Positions 1-7,725 of a stretch of DNA of 36,955 nt are shown piece by piece. The stretch's first letter is position 1, and every line of letters starts with the position of its first letter. A program made the translations under genes and the position numbers. Location: NCBI GenBank assembly GCA_964615445.1, contig CAZTOK010000013.1:1-36955 (forward strand), given 5' to 3'. The notes beneath the pieces are model-generated. The model was not told where the DNA came from. It saw only the letters and a list, made by a program, of their open reading frames with translations, and did not search any database. This DNA comes from JALRBM01 sp964615445. GTDB lineage: Bacteria; Patescibacteriota; Saccharimonadia; Saccharimonadales; Saccharimonadaceae.

Positions 1-55
1 TCACGCCTCCCTGTCACGGAGGAGATCGCCGGTTCAAATCCGGTCGAGCGCGCCA
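1..55 (+). tRNA. tRNA-Asp (GUC), 3' part, cut by the window edge
   Basis: The anticodon stem (CCTCC/GGAGG) encloses a 7-nt loop with anticodon GTC at 13-15. The T arm (28-44, loop TTCAAAT) and the 3' acceptor strand CGAGCGC (45-51) follow, with discriminator G52. The terminal CCA is encoded at 53-55. The D arm and the 5' acceptor strand lie outside the window. A hairpin at 68-93 follows directly and probably ends the transcript. Confidence 0.93.
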
Positions 56-67
56 TGAGTTTATTCT

Positions 68-93
68 ATAATAGCCTGATCTTAGGCTATTAT
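68..93. terminator. Bidirectional terminator between tRNA-Asp and the DoxX-like gene
   Basis: A perfect 10-bp inverted repeat (ATAATAGCCT / AGGCTATTAT) has a 6-nt loop and is followed on the plus strand by a T-rich stretch. It lies between two convergent genes. Its right arm contains the TAA stop (90-92) of the leftward gene, so it can serve both tRNA-Asp and the leftward operon. Confidence 0.7.
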
Positions 94-560
94 TTGTAAT
101 TTGACGCCTTTTTCTTTGGGGCTCTTAAAGGGGTCTCTTGCGATGCAATTCCTACAGCCACAGCTACGATAACAATATTCTTAATAATGTACTGTCCTTC
201 AAGGGTTGGTACGAGAAAGCCCGTCCATACGTCACCAGGTATGAGCACAAGCGGTGCGCATACGATGACCATGTGAACGAAAAGAAGCGGAATGACGACT
301 CGGGTTGCCTTAGGGATAAGAAAAAGGATACCAATAGCACATTCGATGAGGGAAAGAATGAAAAATAACACAGTAAAGTACTGCACCCCTACTGTATGCG
401 TAGTAAGCGATTCAGCAAGAGGACTAGCAGGGCTAAGGTTAAAAACTTTTAAAATGCCAAACCAGAAAAAGACAACGAATAGTGCAATGCGCGCAAATGG
501 TATAAACGTACGACGAAAGAACGCAATAATTTTTTTGTCAACTTGAGTAATACGCATCAT
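90..560 (-). CDS. DoxX-like integral membrane protein
   Basis: This 156-aa protein has a short basic N-terminus and about four hydrophobic segments (near residues 20-42, 60-82, 87-106 and 124-142). The first segment, with WFGILKVF, and the late phrase LEGQYIIKN are typical of DoxX/DUF417-like four-helix membrane proteins. The biochemical activity of this family is poorly defined. In mycobacteria a DoxX protein forms a membrane complex with superoxide dismutase SodA and the thiosulfate sulfurtransferase SseA. Here the gene starts immediately after the stop of a superoxide dismutase gene (560/561) in the same direction, so co-transcription is likely. The ATG at 557 is an equally possible start. 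The family call is fairly sure; the role is inferred from context. Confidence 0.7.
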   Translation of the reverse strand: MMRITQVDKKIIAFFRRTFIPFARIALFVVFFWFGILKVFNLSPASPLAESLTTHTVGVQYFTVLFFILSLIECAIGILFLIPKATRVVIPLLFVHMVIVCAPLVLIPGDVWTGFLVPTLEGQYIIKNIVIVAVAVGIASQETPLRAPKKKASNYK

Positions 561-1157
561 TTACTTAGGCTGATATCGTTGTTCGACAAAGTTCCAATTA
601 ACGACATTCCACCAAGCTTTTACATAATCATCGCGCTTATTTTTATAGTCAAGGTAATAGGCGTGTTCCCAAACATCAAGACCTAATAGCGGCGCACTTG
701 CCCCTTTCATAATTGGGGTGTCTTGATTTGGTGTTGTTGTAATTTCAAGGTCAGGCTGCAGCCATGCCCATCCGCTTCCAAAAATGCTTAACGATTTACT
801 TGTAAATTCATCTACAAAGTTTTGAAAGCTACCGTATTTTTCCGTAAGCTTATCGGCTAGCTCTCCAGATGGCTCACCTCCGCCGTCTGGCGACATCCAC
901 TGCCAAAAAAGACTGTGATTATAATGACCGCCACCATTATTTCTTACCGCAACCTGAACAGCCTCGGGAAGACTGACCACATCTGACAGAAGACTTTCGA
1001 GTGAGCGCTCCCTTAGTGCAGGTGCAGCATCCAAGGCTGCATTAAGCTTATCTACGTACGTCTGATGATGTTTATCATGATGAAGCTTCATTATGTCTGC
1101 ACTAATATATTTTCCGAGTGCTTCATAATTATATGGTAACTCTGGTAACTGATACAT
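561..1157 (-). CDS. sodA: Superoxide dismutase, Fe/Mn family, Mn-type signature
   Basis: This enzyme dismutates superoxide to hydrogen peroxide and oxygen. The 198-aa protein has the normal family length. The four metal ligands of the family are present: His26 (LHHDKHH), His81 (NHSLFW), Asp161 and His165 (DVWEHAYY). GGGHYNHS near residue 75 and NQD near 144-146 match the residues that usually distinguish Mn enzymes from Fe enzymes, although metal use cannot be settled from sequence. There is no signal peptide, so it is predicted cytoplasmic. It lies 8 bp after the parvulin-like gene and abuts the DoxX-like gene, giving a compact leftward operon with a likely oxidative-stress role at the membrane. 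Confidence 0.95.
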   Translation of the reverse strand: MYQLPELPYNYEALGKYISADIMKLHHDKHHQTYVDKLNAALDAAPALRERSLESLLSDVVSLPEAVQVAVRNNGGGHYNHSLFWQWMSPDGGGEPSGELADKLTEKYGSFQNFVDEFTSKSLSIFGSGWAWLQPDLEITTTPNQDTPIMKGASAPLLGLDVWEHAYYLDYKNKRDDYVKAWWNVVNWNFVEQRYQPK

Positions 1158-1165
1158 ATTTCCCC

Positions 1166-2218
1166 CTAACTATTTTGCTGGTCGTCAACTTTAGGCATAG
1201 TAATATACTCATGAACTTTATTGGAGCTTTTTAACGAACTAAGTTGTTCGTTAAACGCCGTGAGAGGAATTTTAATATATGCATAGTTTATTTGTGAATC
1301 ATTCCTTTCTAAAAGCTTTACGAAGTAATAGCCGTCACCCGTAGTTGTTTTTACAACTCCTGATATTTGGCCAATGTTCAACTTTACTGCCGCTGCACTC
1401 AAGCCACCGTCACGGTTAGTCCTAGGAACCAGCCCTGAGATACCTGATGTTACTTTGGCATCACCATCACCTCCCAATTGGACAGCTACAGTATCAAAGT
1501 TGACATTCGGAGCTGCGAGAAGCCCAGCCGCCTTCTCTTCCTTTTGCTTGGCTATTGTATCAATCGCATAGGATACTTCTTGGCGGATAAGCTTACTCTT
1601 TGCATCTTGTCGATATTCTTCAGGCGACCAACCAAGGACGCTTAGCGCTGATGCATCATAAGTTTCCTGTGAGATGCGACCATTTGCCGTATCGCGATCT
1701 TCACTGATTATTTGATTGACCCTATCATCACTCACTGTAATATTAAGCTGCTTAGCCAATTTTTCGGCATATGCATCAGCTTCAACATTATCCATTGATT
1801 TTCGCTTCACATAGTCAATCTGACGTTTGCCATCTTCGCTATTAAGATCAACTTGCTCGCTTTGTTGCAGATAATGCGCCGAGCTATTGTAATACATGAG
1901 GTAGTCACCATACTTAACCATCTCCCCATCTACAGATGCCACAGGAAGTGGGAGAACGCGCGTGACACGATAAAAAAATGTGCTCGTGTTCTGCATTACA
2001 TATAGCTGCCACCATCCTAGAACAACTATAAGAATAAGAGCGGTAACAGTAATGATAATCGTATTAAATACGAGGTGATGACGCGCGTACTGAATAGGAT
2101 ATTTAAAGCGACGCCCGCCGGCAAGGATACGTTCACGATGCTCGGCAACTGTCTCATTAGTAATACGCGATGGCGCCTGAGATGCTTTATCGCGTTTTCT
2201 AATCCGTAATTTTTTCAT
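1166..2218 (-). CDS. Membrane-anchored SurA/parvulin-like protein
   Basis: The 350-aa protein has a basic N-terminus, one membrane anchor (about residues 50-74), a SurA-N-like helical region and a C-terminal region resembling PPIC parvulins. The C-terminal similarity includes an A-x-x-L-x-x-GQIS pattern followed by a TGDGYYFVKLLE strand. The usual opening His-Ile-Leu motif of catalytic parvulins is not apparent, so it may be a chaperone rather than an active peptidyl-prolyl isomerase. The long open frame reaches 2365, but I place the start at ATG 2218. There an AAGGAGA Shine-Dalgarno sits just upstream and the overlap with the PH-domain gene shrinks to 20 bp. It likely assists folding of secreted proteins outside the membrane. 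Confidence 0.65.
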   Translation of the reverse strand: MKKLRIRKRDKASQAPSRITNETVAEHRERILAGGRRFKYPIQYARHHLVFNTIIITVTALILIVVLGWWQLYVMQNTSTFFYRVTRVLPLPVASVDGEMVKYGDYLMYYNSSAHYLQQSEQVDLNSEDGKRQIDYVKRKSMDNVEADAYAEKLAKQLNITVSDDRVNQIISEDRDTANGRISQETYDASALSVLGWSPEEYRQDAKSKLIRQEVSYAIDTIAKQKEEKAAGLLAAPNVNFDTVAVQLGGDGDAKVTSGISGLVPRTNRDGGLSAAAVKLNIGQISGVVKTTTGDGYYFVKLLERNDSQINYAYIKIPLTAFNEQLSSLKSSNKVHEYITMPKVDDQQNS

Positions 2219-2732
2219 ATTCTCCTTGTTGCTGGGCGCTGACTGCAGTACTAACTGCGTCTTGTAGTTGATTATAAATGCGATCGGGATGTTCAACCTT
2301 ATTGATAACGAGATCGCCAACGAACGTTTGAATAACAATCGTACCAAACTTAAATAGTTCGCCACTAAGTCCAGGTATATTATAGCTTATGTTTTGAATC
2401 TTTGACAATCGTAGCTCAACAACATCTTTTCCAAAGAAACCACGCTGGGTGATCTGACGAATACGTTGGTCGGTCACAATATAAACTGTAAAGTACCACA
2501 TGATAAAATGATACGAGAAGAGAATAAGGCCGACAACAAGACCGACAATTGGGAGCAAAAAAAGCTGAAGATTGCTTTGCCAAATGAGAGGCGGAACGGC
2601 AGAGATGGCAAATGGGATCAGAAGCAAATAAAAGCCTTTGCGCATAGCGATAACATGTCTTCGAAATACAAATAATAATTGCTCGTTATCGCGTTGACCA
2701 TCGAAGTCGAGTTGTATTGTTTCTTTACTCAT
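2199..2732 (-). CDS. PH-domain (bPH2/YdbS-like) membrane protein
   Basis: The 177-aa protein has two closely spaced hydrophobic helices (about residues 33-75) followed by a bacterial PH-like domain, recognisable from TVYIVTDQRI and LRLSKIQNISY. Such proteins are small membrane proteins of uncertain function. A G-rich Shine-Dalgarno (AAAGGGA) precedes the ATG. Only 11 bp separate the start codon from the CCA end of tRNA-Arg, so the tRNA and this operon probably share one primary transcript. Confidence 0.75.
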   Translation of the reverse strand: MSKETIQLDFDGQRDNEQLLFVFRRHVIAMRKGFYLLLIPFAISAVPPLIWQSNLQLFLLPIVGLVVGLILFSYHFIMWYFTVYIVTDQRIRQITQRGFFGKDVVELRLSKIQNISYNIPGLSGELFKFGTIVIQTFVGDLVINKVEHPDRIYNQLQDAVSTAVSAQQQGEYEKITD

Positions 2733-2743
2733 ACATCCCTTTC

Positions 2744-2820
2744 TGGTACCCCGGGCAGGAATCGAACCTGCAACCTTTTCCTTAGGACGGAACTGCTCTA
2801 TCCAATTGAGCTACCGAGGC
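2744..2820 (-). tRNA. tRNA-Arg (CCU)
   Basis: On the minus strand the acceptor stem GCCTCGG pairs with CCGGGGT through two G-U pairs. The D stem is GCTC/GAGC. The anticodon loop GTCCTAA gives CCU, and the T arm is GCAGG-TTCGATT-CCTGC. Discriminator A is followed by an encoded CCA at 2744-2746. An extended -10 box (TGTTACAAT) lies about 11 nt upstream of the mature 5' end. Confidence 0.95.
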
Positions 2821-2823
2821 GCA

Positions 2824-2837
2824 TTTGCTTTATTGTA
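2824..2837. repeat. 14-nt promoter-proximal repeat, copy 1
   Basis: The sequence TTTGCTTTATTGTA occurs here and again at 3447-3460. On the minus strand it reads TACAATAAAGCAAA, a -10 box plus the initially transcribed region, located in front of tRNA-Arg. Confidence 0.7.
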
Positions 2838-2840
2838 ACA
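2832..2840 (-). promoter_or_regulatory. Extended -10 promoter of the tRNA-Arg operon
   Basis: TGTTACAAT on the minus strand is a TGn-extended -10 element. No good -35 box is found at 17 or 18 nt spacing. The predicted start point lies a few bases upstream of the mature tRNA-Arg 5' end. Confidence 0.6.
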
Positions 2841-2843
2841 CGA

Positions 2844-2870
2844 AATAGCGGCCACTAGTGGACCGCTATT
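2844..2870. terminator. Hairpin between ndk and tRNA-Arg
   Basis: An 8-bp stem (AATAGCGG/CCGCTATT) encloses the palindrome CCACTAGTGG. The T-run lies on the plus-strand side (AATTTTTG), while ndk is transcribed leftward. Its efficiency as an ndk terminator is therefore uncertain, but it is the only candidate in the gap. Confidence 0.5.
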
Positions 2871-2897
2871 AATTTTTGAGGTGCAAGGACCGGCCTG

Positions 2898-3428
2898 CTA
2901 TTTCCTTTTTTGCGGAACACGGCCACGCACGATTGGACTATGTGCTGTTTCGTAATCGGAATAGACCTCATCTTTACCAAACCAAAGTTCAATCTCCTGA
3001 ACGGCTTCTTCTACATTACCCGACGCATGCAAAAGATTTGGTAGCGTTGCACCAATCGGATTGGCATAGCCACGTGTCACATGTGTAAAGTCACCGCGAA
3101 TAGTACCCGGAGCTGAATCTTTAGGGTCTGTAGTACCAACAAGCTTACGAACGTATGACACCGCCTCTACTCCCTCGAGCACAAAAGCAATTACTGGTGT
3201 TTCGGTCATTTGACTAAGAGTGACATTATAGATATCTTCACCCCAACGGCTAATAAGATTGCTAATACCCTCGTAGTGCTTGTGGAAATGAAGCTCATCT
3301 GGTGCAATCATTTTCATGGCAACTATCTTAAGACCAGCGCGCTCAAAGCGAGTGATAATCTCCCCTACTAGACCGCGTTGAATGGTATCTGGTTTTAAAA
3401 CAACAAGTGTTTGTTCGAAATGACTCAT
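2898..3428 (-). CDS. ndk: Nucleoside diphosphate kinase
   Basis: The enzyme transfers the gamma phosphate of ATP to other nucleoside diphosphates through a phosphohistidine. The N-terminal TLVVLKPDTIQRGL is the family opening. The GTTDPKDSAPGTIRGDF block is classical, and the catalytic His is His134 in NLLHASGN. At 176 aa it is longer than the common 140-150-aa form; the extra length lies around residues 50-70 and in the C-terminal tail. GAGGAG precedes the ATG with good spacing. It appears monocistronic, with its own extended -10 promoter upstream. Confidence 0.95.
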   Translation of the reverse strand: MSHFEQTLVVLKPDTIQRGLVGEIITRFERAGLKIVAMKMIAPDELHFHKHYEGISNLISRWGEDIYNVTLSQMTETPVIAFVLEGVEAVSYVRKLVGTTDPKDSAPGTIRGDFTHVTRGYANPIGATLPNLLHASGNVEEAVQEIELWFGKDEVYSDYETAHSPIVRGRVPQKRK

Positions 3429-3446
3429 AATATTCTCCTCATACTG

Positions 3447-3460
3447 TTTGCTTTATTGTA
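3447..3460. repeat. 14-nt promoter-proximal repeat, copy 2
   Basis: An exact copy of the 14-mer at 2824-2837, in the same orientation, here in front of ndk and overlapping its -10 box. Confidence 0.7.
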
Positions 3461-3463
3461 TCA
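3455..3463 (-). promoter_or_regulatory. Extended -10 promoter of ndk
   Basis: TGATACAAT on the minus strand is a TGn-extended -10 element about 26 nt upstream of the ndk ATG. It shares the downstream bases AAAGCAAA with the tRNA-Arg promoter. Confidence 0.6.
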
Positions 3464-3505
3464 AATATATCCTTTTATAGGAATGTGCGTTATTATGCTT
3501 ATGTA

Positions 3506-4420
3506 ATGTACATTAGTGAACTTATACTAGATTATATTGAGCACCTGGAAGTAGAAGGTGGCCGATCAGCAAAAACGGCAGAAAATTATAAATTATATCT
3601 GGAGCGGTTTGTTGAGTTCACTAATGATTTACCTGTTGGAAAAATTACTTCAGAAATTATCCGCAAATATCGTTTGTGGTTAAACCGTTATAAAAACGAC
3701 AACGAAGAGACACTTGCCACGATAACCCAAGGCTATCATCTTATCGCTCTTCGTGGATTCTTGGGCTATCTATCAAAACGTGACATCCCAAGTCTCAGCC
3801 CGGAAAAAATTGAACTTCCTAAAATATCACGTAAACAGGTCACCTTCCTGCATTACGATGAAGTAACGCGCATCCTCGAGGCAATTTCGCTCGATGGCGA
3901 GGTTGGGCTTCGTGACCGAGCAATTATTGAACTACTTTTTTCAAGTGGCCTGCGCGTATCAGAGCTCGTTAACTTAAATCGTGATCATGTAAATACAAAG
4001 CGACGTGAGTTTATGGTACGTGGAAAAGGGCAAAAGGATCGCCCAGTGTTCATTGGAGCGGCGTCGGCAGAGCGTGTGGATGAATATTTGTCAGCTCGGC
4101 TCGATAATCTCCCACCTCTTTTTCTAAGTTACAGCCGTAACAACAGTGTGAGTAATCAGGGAGATTATCGTCGTCTTACCTCTAGAAGTATTCAACGAAT
4201 TATTAGTAAATATGCCCGTCTTGCTGGTATTACTAAACATGTGAGTCCGCACACTATGCGACACAGTTTTGCGACAGATTTATTGATGAACGGCGCCGAC
4301 CTACGGAGCGTTCAGTCCATGCTTGGGCATAGTAATATTGCAACAACTCAGGTCTATACACACGTAACCGACGAGCATCTACGAGAAATCTACGAGAAAT
4401 TCCATAGCGACACTGATTAA
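3506..4420 (+). CDS. Xer-type tyrosine recombinase
   Basis: This site-specific recombinase is likely to resolve chromosome dimers. Numbered from the upstream GTG at 3485, it has an N-terminal SAM-like DNA-binding domain (about 8-105) and a catalytic domain carrying Arg157 (GLRVSEL), Lys181 (GKGQK), His256-x-x-Arg259 (HTMRH), His282 (GHSNI) and nucleophile Tyr291 (YTHV). The full R-K-H-R-H-Y set is intact. I prefer ATG 3506 because residue 8 begins the canonical N-terminus and a TATTAT box lies 9 nt upstream; the GTG at 3485 cannot be excluded. There are no integron or phage genes nearby, and ftsK in the same window fits a housekeeping XerC/D role. Its stop is 6 bp from the convergent pilus operon end. 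Confidence 0.88.
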   Translation: MYISELILDYIEHLEVEGGRSAKTAENYKLYLERFVEFTNDLPVGKITSEIIRKYRLWLNRYKNDNEETLATITQGYHLIALRGFLGYLSKRDIPSLSPEKIELPKISRKQVTFLHYDEVTRILEAISLDGEVGLRDRAIIELLFSSGLRVSELVNLNRDHVNTKRREFMVRGKGQKDRPVFIGAASAERVDEYLSARLDNLPPLFLSYSRNNSVSNQGDYRRLTSRSIQRIISKYARLAGITKHVSPHTMRHSFATDLLMNGADLRSVQSMLGHSNIATTQVYTHVTDEHLREIYEKFHSDTD

Positions 4421-4426
4421 ACTACA

Positions 4427-5614
4427 TTACGGAGTACACGTGGTTGTGCCACTAAAGCCATCGTCACTGTCAGTAATAGTAAAATCCTTACAGAGATTGC
4501 CAGCTAAATCAATCGCTGCCTCTGGATAAGTAAAGTCGCCTTTTAACTCAACGCGAGCTTGCACACGACGAAAGATATCATTAGCTCGACCAGTAGAATC
4601 AACTTCAGGTTGAACTCGATTAAAGTTTATATAACTAGCGCCGCTTTTTAACCTAATACTATAATGTGCTCCATTATATAGCGCGCTAAGGCGTAAGAAA
4701 GCAGTACGATTGTTTGCATTCCCTCCTACTGGATTCGGTAACTTAATAGTAGTAGTGCATGCATATTGACCCGCTGAAAAATCTGAGTTGCACTTAGTGA
4801 GCTGTGGTGCATCCGTTCCTGCACGGCGCGCATCGAGTGCAAAGTCTTGGCTAGTGCTACCAGTTATTGAGGGGTAAAGAAAGAGTGTTTTTGCATTGCT
4901 GTCTGTATCCGTACCGTCAAAGTCACTTAGTTTAAAACTACTACCAGTTTGGATAAGTTGTGCGCGCAGCAATGCTGGGCTGGTCGTTGCCCATTTATCG
5001 CCTACAGGTGGAAGGCTTACATCAGGACCGGTCGTTGGGAATGTAAGGGTTGGGTTACTGCTAGTTGAAGACAAGTCGTCTTTGCTAAACCAGTTAATTT
5101 CGACACTATCAAAGTTTCCGACCCCTATTATCGGAACGATGTTTGACTGATTAAGGCTAAGGGAGTTTTTATAATCCGGAGTATTAATGCCTATCTTTAC
5201 ACAAGTATACGCCTGATTTAACTTAGATGCGTTGTCGCTATCATTCTGTTGAATAATAGTTTCATTGTTGGTTTGCCCTACTAGACCTGCTTTTACAAGT
5301 GTGTCGCATGTTGTTTCATTTTGACCGGCAACGGGCGTAAGTGCATTAGTAATCGCTGTACAGTTAATCGTTGATGCAGCGGCATTATTGCGACATGCCT
5401 GATCTAGAAGAAGGAGTCGCTTTGCATCTTCCACTCCAGCTTGAGCCGAATCATATGCACTCTGCGAGAGGTCATTAGTGGTTGCTTGCTGTTGCTCCTG
5501 TATCATAAGCTGGATGAAGCCAACCGTTACAACCGTCATTAGAAGTGCAGCAAAAATGACTACAAACAGCGAAACTGCACCGCGCTGATGTAATAGACGT
5601 TTGTTTTTTAACAT
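4427..5614 (-). CDS. Minor pseudopilin, GspK/PilX-like
   Basis: The 395-aa secreted protein starts with a short basic leader, then RGAVSLFVVIFAALLM, a prepilin-type hydrophobic helix after a Gly processing site. It lacks the Glu at position +5 that other prepilins have, which is the hallmark of the tip subunit GspK. The rest is a large Thr/Ser/Asn-rich domain with several Cys residues. The start is set at ATG 5614, which shares one base with the TAA of the previous gene and follows a GGGGGGAG ribosome binding site. It is the last gene of the pilus locus, and its stop lies 6 bp from the convergent xer stop. Confidence 0.75.
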   Translation of the reverse strand: MLKNKRLLHQRGAVSLFVVIFAALLMTVVTVGFIQLMIQEQQQATTNDLSQSAYDSAQAGVEDAKRLLLLDQACRNNAAASTINCTAITNALTPVAGQNETTCDTLVKAGLVGQTNNETIIQQNDSDNASKLNQAYTCVKIGINTPDYKNSLSLNQSNIVPIIGVGNFDSVEINWFSKDDLSSTSSNPTLTFPTTGPDVSLPPVGDKWATTSPALLRAQLIQTGSSFKLSDFDGTDTDSNAKTLFLYPSITGSTSQDFALDARRAGTDAPQLTKCNSDFSAGQYACTTTIKLPNPVGGNANNRTAFLRLSALYNGAHYSIRLKSGASYINFNRVQPEVDSTGRANDIFRRVQARVELKGDFTYPEAAIDLAGNLCKDFTITDSDDGFSGTTTCTP

Positions 5615-6327
5615 TATTGACTCCCCCCAGACTGATTTCCTGCTCGCGCAATAAGATCGAATTGATTTACTGAACAATAATTTTCGTCACCCACGCCTTC
5701 GGATGGTGGTTTACAAGAAGCGTCGTTAGTAGTTAGCTGCTGCCGGTCGTTTGTCCCGATCAGCATGGAAATAGCGTAAATTGACTGCCCTGTTGTTGGA
5801 TCGTTAGCAGTTTGAGAGATAGTAAATGAATGAAGTACAAGATCGCGATCGCCAGCAGTGAGCATTTCCGTCGCCTTAGTCTTATCTATCTTTAGCGTTG
5901 GATCCGCACAAAGTCCACCGGAGTCTGCAACTTTAACAAACCTAACTGGACTGCCATCTTCAAAGGTATTAAATATTGCCGGCGCACCCGAGCCGCCCAC
6001 AAGTGCCTTACCGTAATTCCAAGCATACGTATAATTGCCTATGCAGAGCCGTCCACCACCGTCACGAACAACGTACTTAGATGCTAAGGTCGTCGGGGAA
6101 TCGTCTACTTTAGGGGTAACATCAAACGGTGAAGATGAGGAAATGCTTCGTTGCAATTCCGCCGAAACAGAACGACCGATTTGATTTGTTTCACGAAGAG
6201 TTATACCTTTGTTGTAGATGTTACTAATTTGAATAGTCGTCATTGCAATAGCAATTAAAAGCATGGCAATAAATGTCATGGCCAGCATAAGCTCGATTAG
6301 CGTAAAACCTTTATTATCGTGGCTCAT
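5614..6327 (-). CDS. Prepilin-like minor pilin, GspJ/PilW-like
   Basis: The 237-aa protein begins with a short leader and the class III cleavage motif G|FTLIELMLA at residues 7-16, with Glu at +5 of the mature protein, followed by one transmembrane helix. The remainder is a soluble domain with several Cys. PilD would cleave and methylate it, and it is expected to join a minor pilin complex that primes fibre assembly. It overlaps the previous gene by 14 bp and the next by 1 bp, so translational coupling is likely. The N-terminus is clear; the subtype is inferred from gene order. Confidence 0.8.
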   Translation of the reverse strand: MSHDNKGFTLIELMLAMTFIAMLLIAIAMTTIQISNIYNKGITLRETNQIGRSVSAELQRSISSSSPFDVTPKVDDSPTTLASKYVVRDGGGRLCIGNYTYAWNYGKALVGGSGAPAIFNTFEDGSPVRFVKVADSGGLCADPTLKIDKTKATEMLTAGDRDLVLHSFTISQTANDPTTGQSIYAISMLIGTNDRQQLTTNDASCKPPSEGVGDENYCSVNQFDLIARAGNQSGGSQ

Positions 6328-6952
6328 ACAACCTCACAATCGTCCCCAACGTCACCGGGGCTGAAGCTCCTGGGCTATTCCAGCAAGCACGGATATGAAA
6401 ATCAACAAACCCTGGACCGTCTGTCCCGCTAGAAGGAACAGCTTCAACCCAAATGCCATAGGCAGCGTTAATACTCGAATCATTATTGTAAATAACCTGT
6501 GAGAATGGCGGGAGAGATGAACCAGATGAAGCGTCCATAGCCGGTGAGGTATTCCAAACAGAAGCCGTGCGCGCGTTGATTATAAATGGTTTTTCACCTG
6601 GAGTCGTACTTGGACAGCTAATTCCGTCCGTTACACCGAATGTCGACGCCTGAGTCGCTCCATGGCCTGTCACTTTGTTAGTCATCTTTACCCACTCCGC
6701 CGCTGTGCCAGTAGTTGGGACAGCATTCCCCTTTTGAAAGACAGCCACGTAAGCTTGATGAATATATCGAATCGCCTCTGCTTGTGCGTCAATCTGTTGA
6801 CGCACAAGCGTGATCTCAAGTGAACGCTCAGCGGTAGCCGTACCTTGATTCATAATAGCAAGACTTCCTACTGACACCATAGCAAATACGGCTACAGCAA
6901 AAAGTACCTCGATAATCGTATCACCTCTTTGTTGTTCTTTTCTTAGTCGCAT
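6314..6952 (-). CDS. Prepilin-like minor pilin, GspI/PilV-like
   Basis: The 212-aa protein has the leader MRLRKEQQRG followed by DTIIEVLFAVAVFA. The mature protein would start with Asp rather than Phe, as in many PilV/GspI proteins, and keeps Glu at +5. One transmembrane helix is followed by a globular domain. It overlaps both neighbours (10 bp upstream, 14 bp downstream) within the four-gene minor pilin block. The family is clear; the precise subtype is inferred. Confidence 0.78.
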   Translation of the reverse strand: MRLRKEQQRGDTIIEVLFAVAVFAMVSVGSLAIMNQGTATAERSLEITLVRQQIDAQAEAIRYIHQAYVAVFQKGNAVPTTGTAAEWVKMTNKVTGHGATQASTFGVTDGISCPSTTPGEKPFIINARTASVWNTSPAMDASSGSSLPPFSQVIYNNDSSINAAYGIWVEAVPSSGTDGPGFVDFHIRACWNSPGASAPVTLGTIVRLYEPR

Positions 6953-7680
6953 ACACTATCACTTTCTGAAGGAATTTCGATGGCACTCTGACTTGCGGCA
7001 TTAGCAGCAATACGAACTTCCATTCGTTTACCTACAAACGACCCTATATCGGTATTCACGCACAAATCTTTGGTCTGCGTCATATTCTCAGAAGTTAGCA
7101 TAGAGCTCAAATTTGTTTGCACACCATCTGTTGTAAAAGTCAATATAGAGCCACTTAACGGAGAGCGAACAATGAGGATAGAGAGCGGTTGTGGCGTCGT
7201 CGTTTTTTGTTTAACCACTTGCGCACCCCAACTTACATCTTGGGTATCTTGGTCAATGGGCGAAATACCAAGGGCGTAGAGTTTAAGTTGATCAATATCG
7301 TTCGTGGAATCGGGAACGTTATCCGCTTTATATCCAACTACATTCGAAGCTGAAAGCTTTGTTCCTGTAGCGTCAATCGTTATGAATCTTCCTAATACAA
7401 CACAGTCACTTGCGCCACGTGGCTGACCTGCCGCTGGAGTTTGAGTAACACCTGCCGAAGTGTCACATGTCCATGTTGCAGCACGATCATTTGTCACATT
7501 TCCAATCTCGCTGTATTGCTGCTGAATATACGATTTCAATGAATTAACACTATCGCGATAACGCTGTTGATTAATGGCGATCCCGGAACCTACTAAAATA
7601 CCGACCGCTAAGAGGCCTGTGACAGACAAAAATAGCATAGTCTCAATAACAGTAAAACCGGTGTTAGATTTGATGCCCAT
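6943..7680 (-). CDS. Prepilin-like minor pilin, GspH-like
   Basis: The 245-aa protein starts MGIKSNTG|FTVIETMLFLSV, a class III prepilin leader with Glu at +5 and a single hydrophobic helix. The C-terminal domain ends in Cys-Asp and has several Cys. It heads the block of four minor pilins. There is no Shine-Dalgarno, but an extended -10 box (TGGTATAAT) lies 8 nt upstream of the ATG, which predicts a leaderless or nearly leaderless mRNA. Confidence 0.78.
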   Translation of the reverse strand: MGIKSNTGFTVIETMLFLSVTGLLAVGILVGSGIAINQQRYRDSVNSLKSYIQQQYSEIGNVTNDRAATWTCDTSAGVTQTPAAGQPRGASDCVVLGRFITIDATGTKLSASNVVGYKADNVPDSTNDIDQLKLYALGISPIDQDTQDVSWGAQVVKQKTTTPQPLSILIVRSPLSGSILTFTTDGVQTNLSSMLTSENMTQTKDLCVNTDIGSFVGKRMEVRIAANAASQSAIEIPSESDSVCD

Positions 7681-7688
7681 TTGGGCTC

Positions 7689-7697
7689 ATTATACCA
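7689..7697 (-). promoter_or_regulatory. Extended -10 promoter of the minor pilin block
   Basis: TGGTATAAT on the minus strand has a weak -35 (TTACTG) 17 nt upstream. The gap from the last -10 base to the ATG at 7680 is only 8 nt, so transcription should start at or within about two bases of the start codon. Confidence 0.62.
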
Positions 7698-7725
7698 TAA
7701 GCTTTTTAACGCAGTAAGCCTAGAG

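Noticed and set aside
2219..2365. Upstream start of the parvulin-like gene at 2365
   Set aside because: It would overlap the PH-domain gene by 167 bp; ATG 2218 has a strong AAGGAGA.
3485..4420. Xer protein as a phage or integron integrase
   Set aside because: No attachment repeats, cassettes or phage genes nearby; the sequence and a co-resident ftsK fit the chromosomal Xer system.
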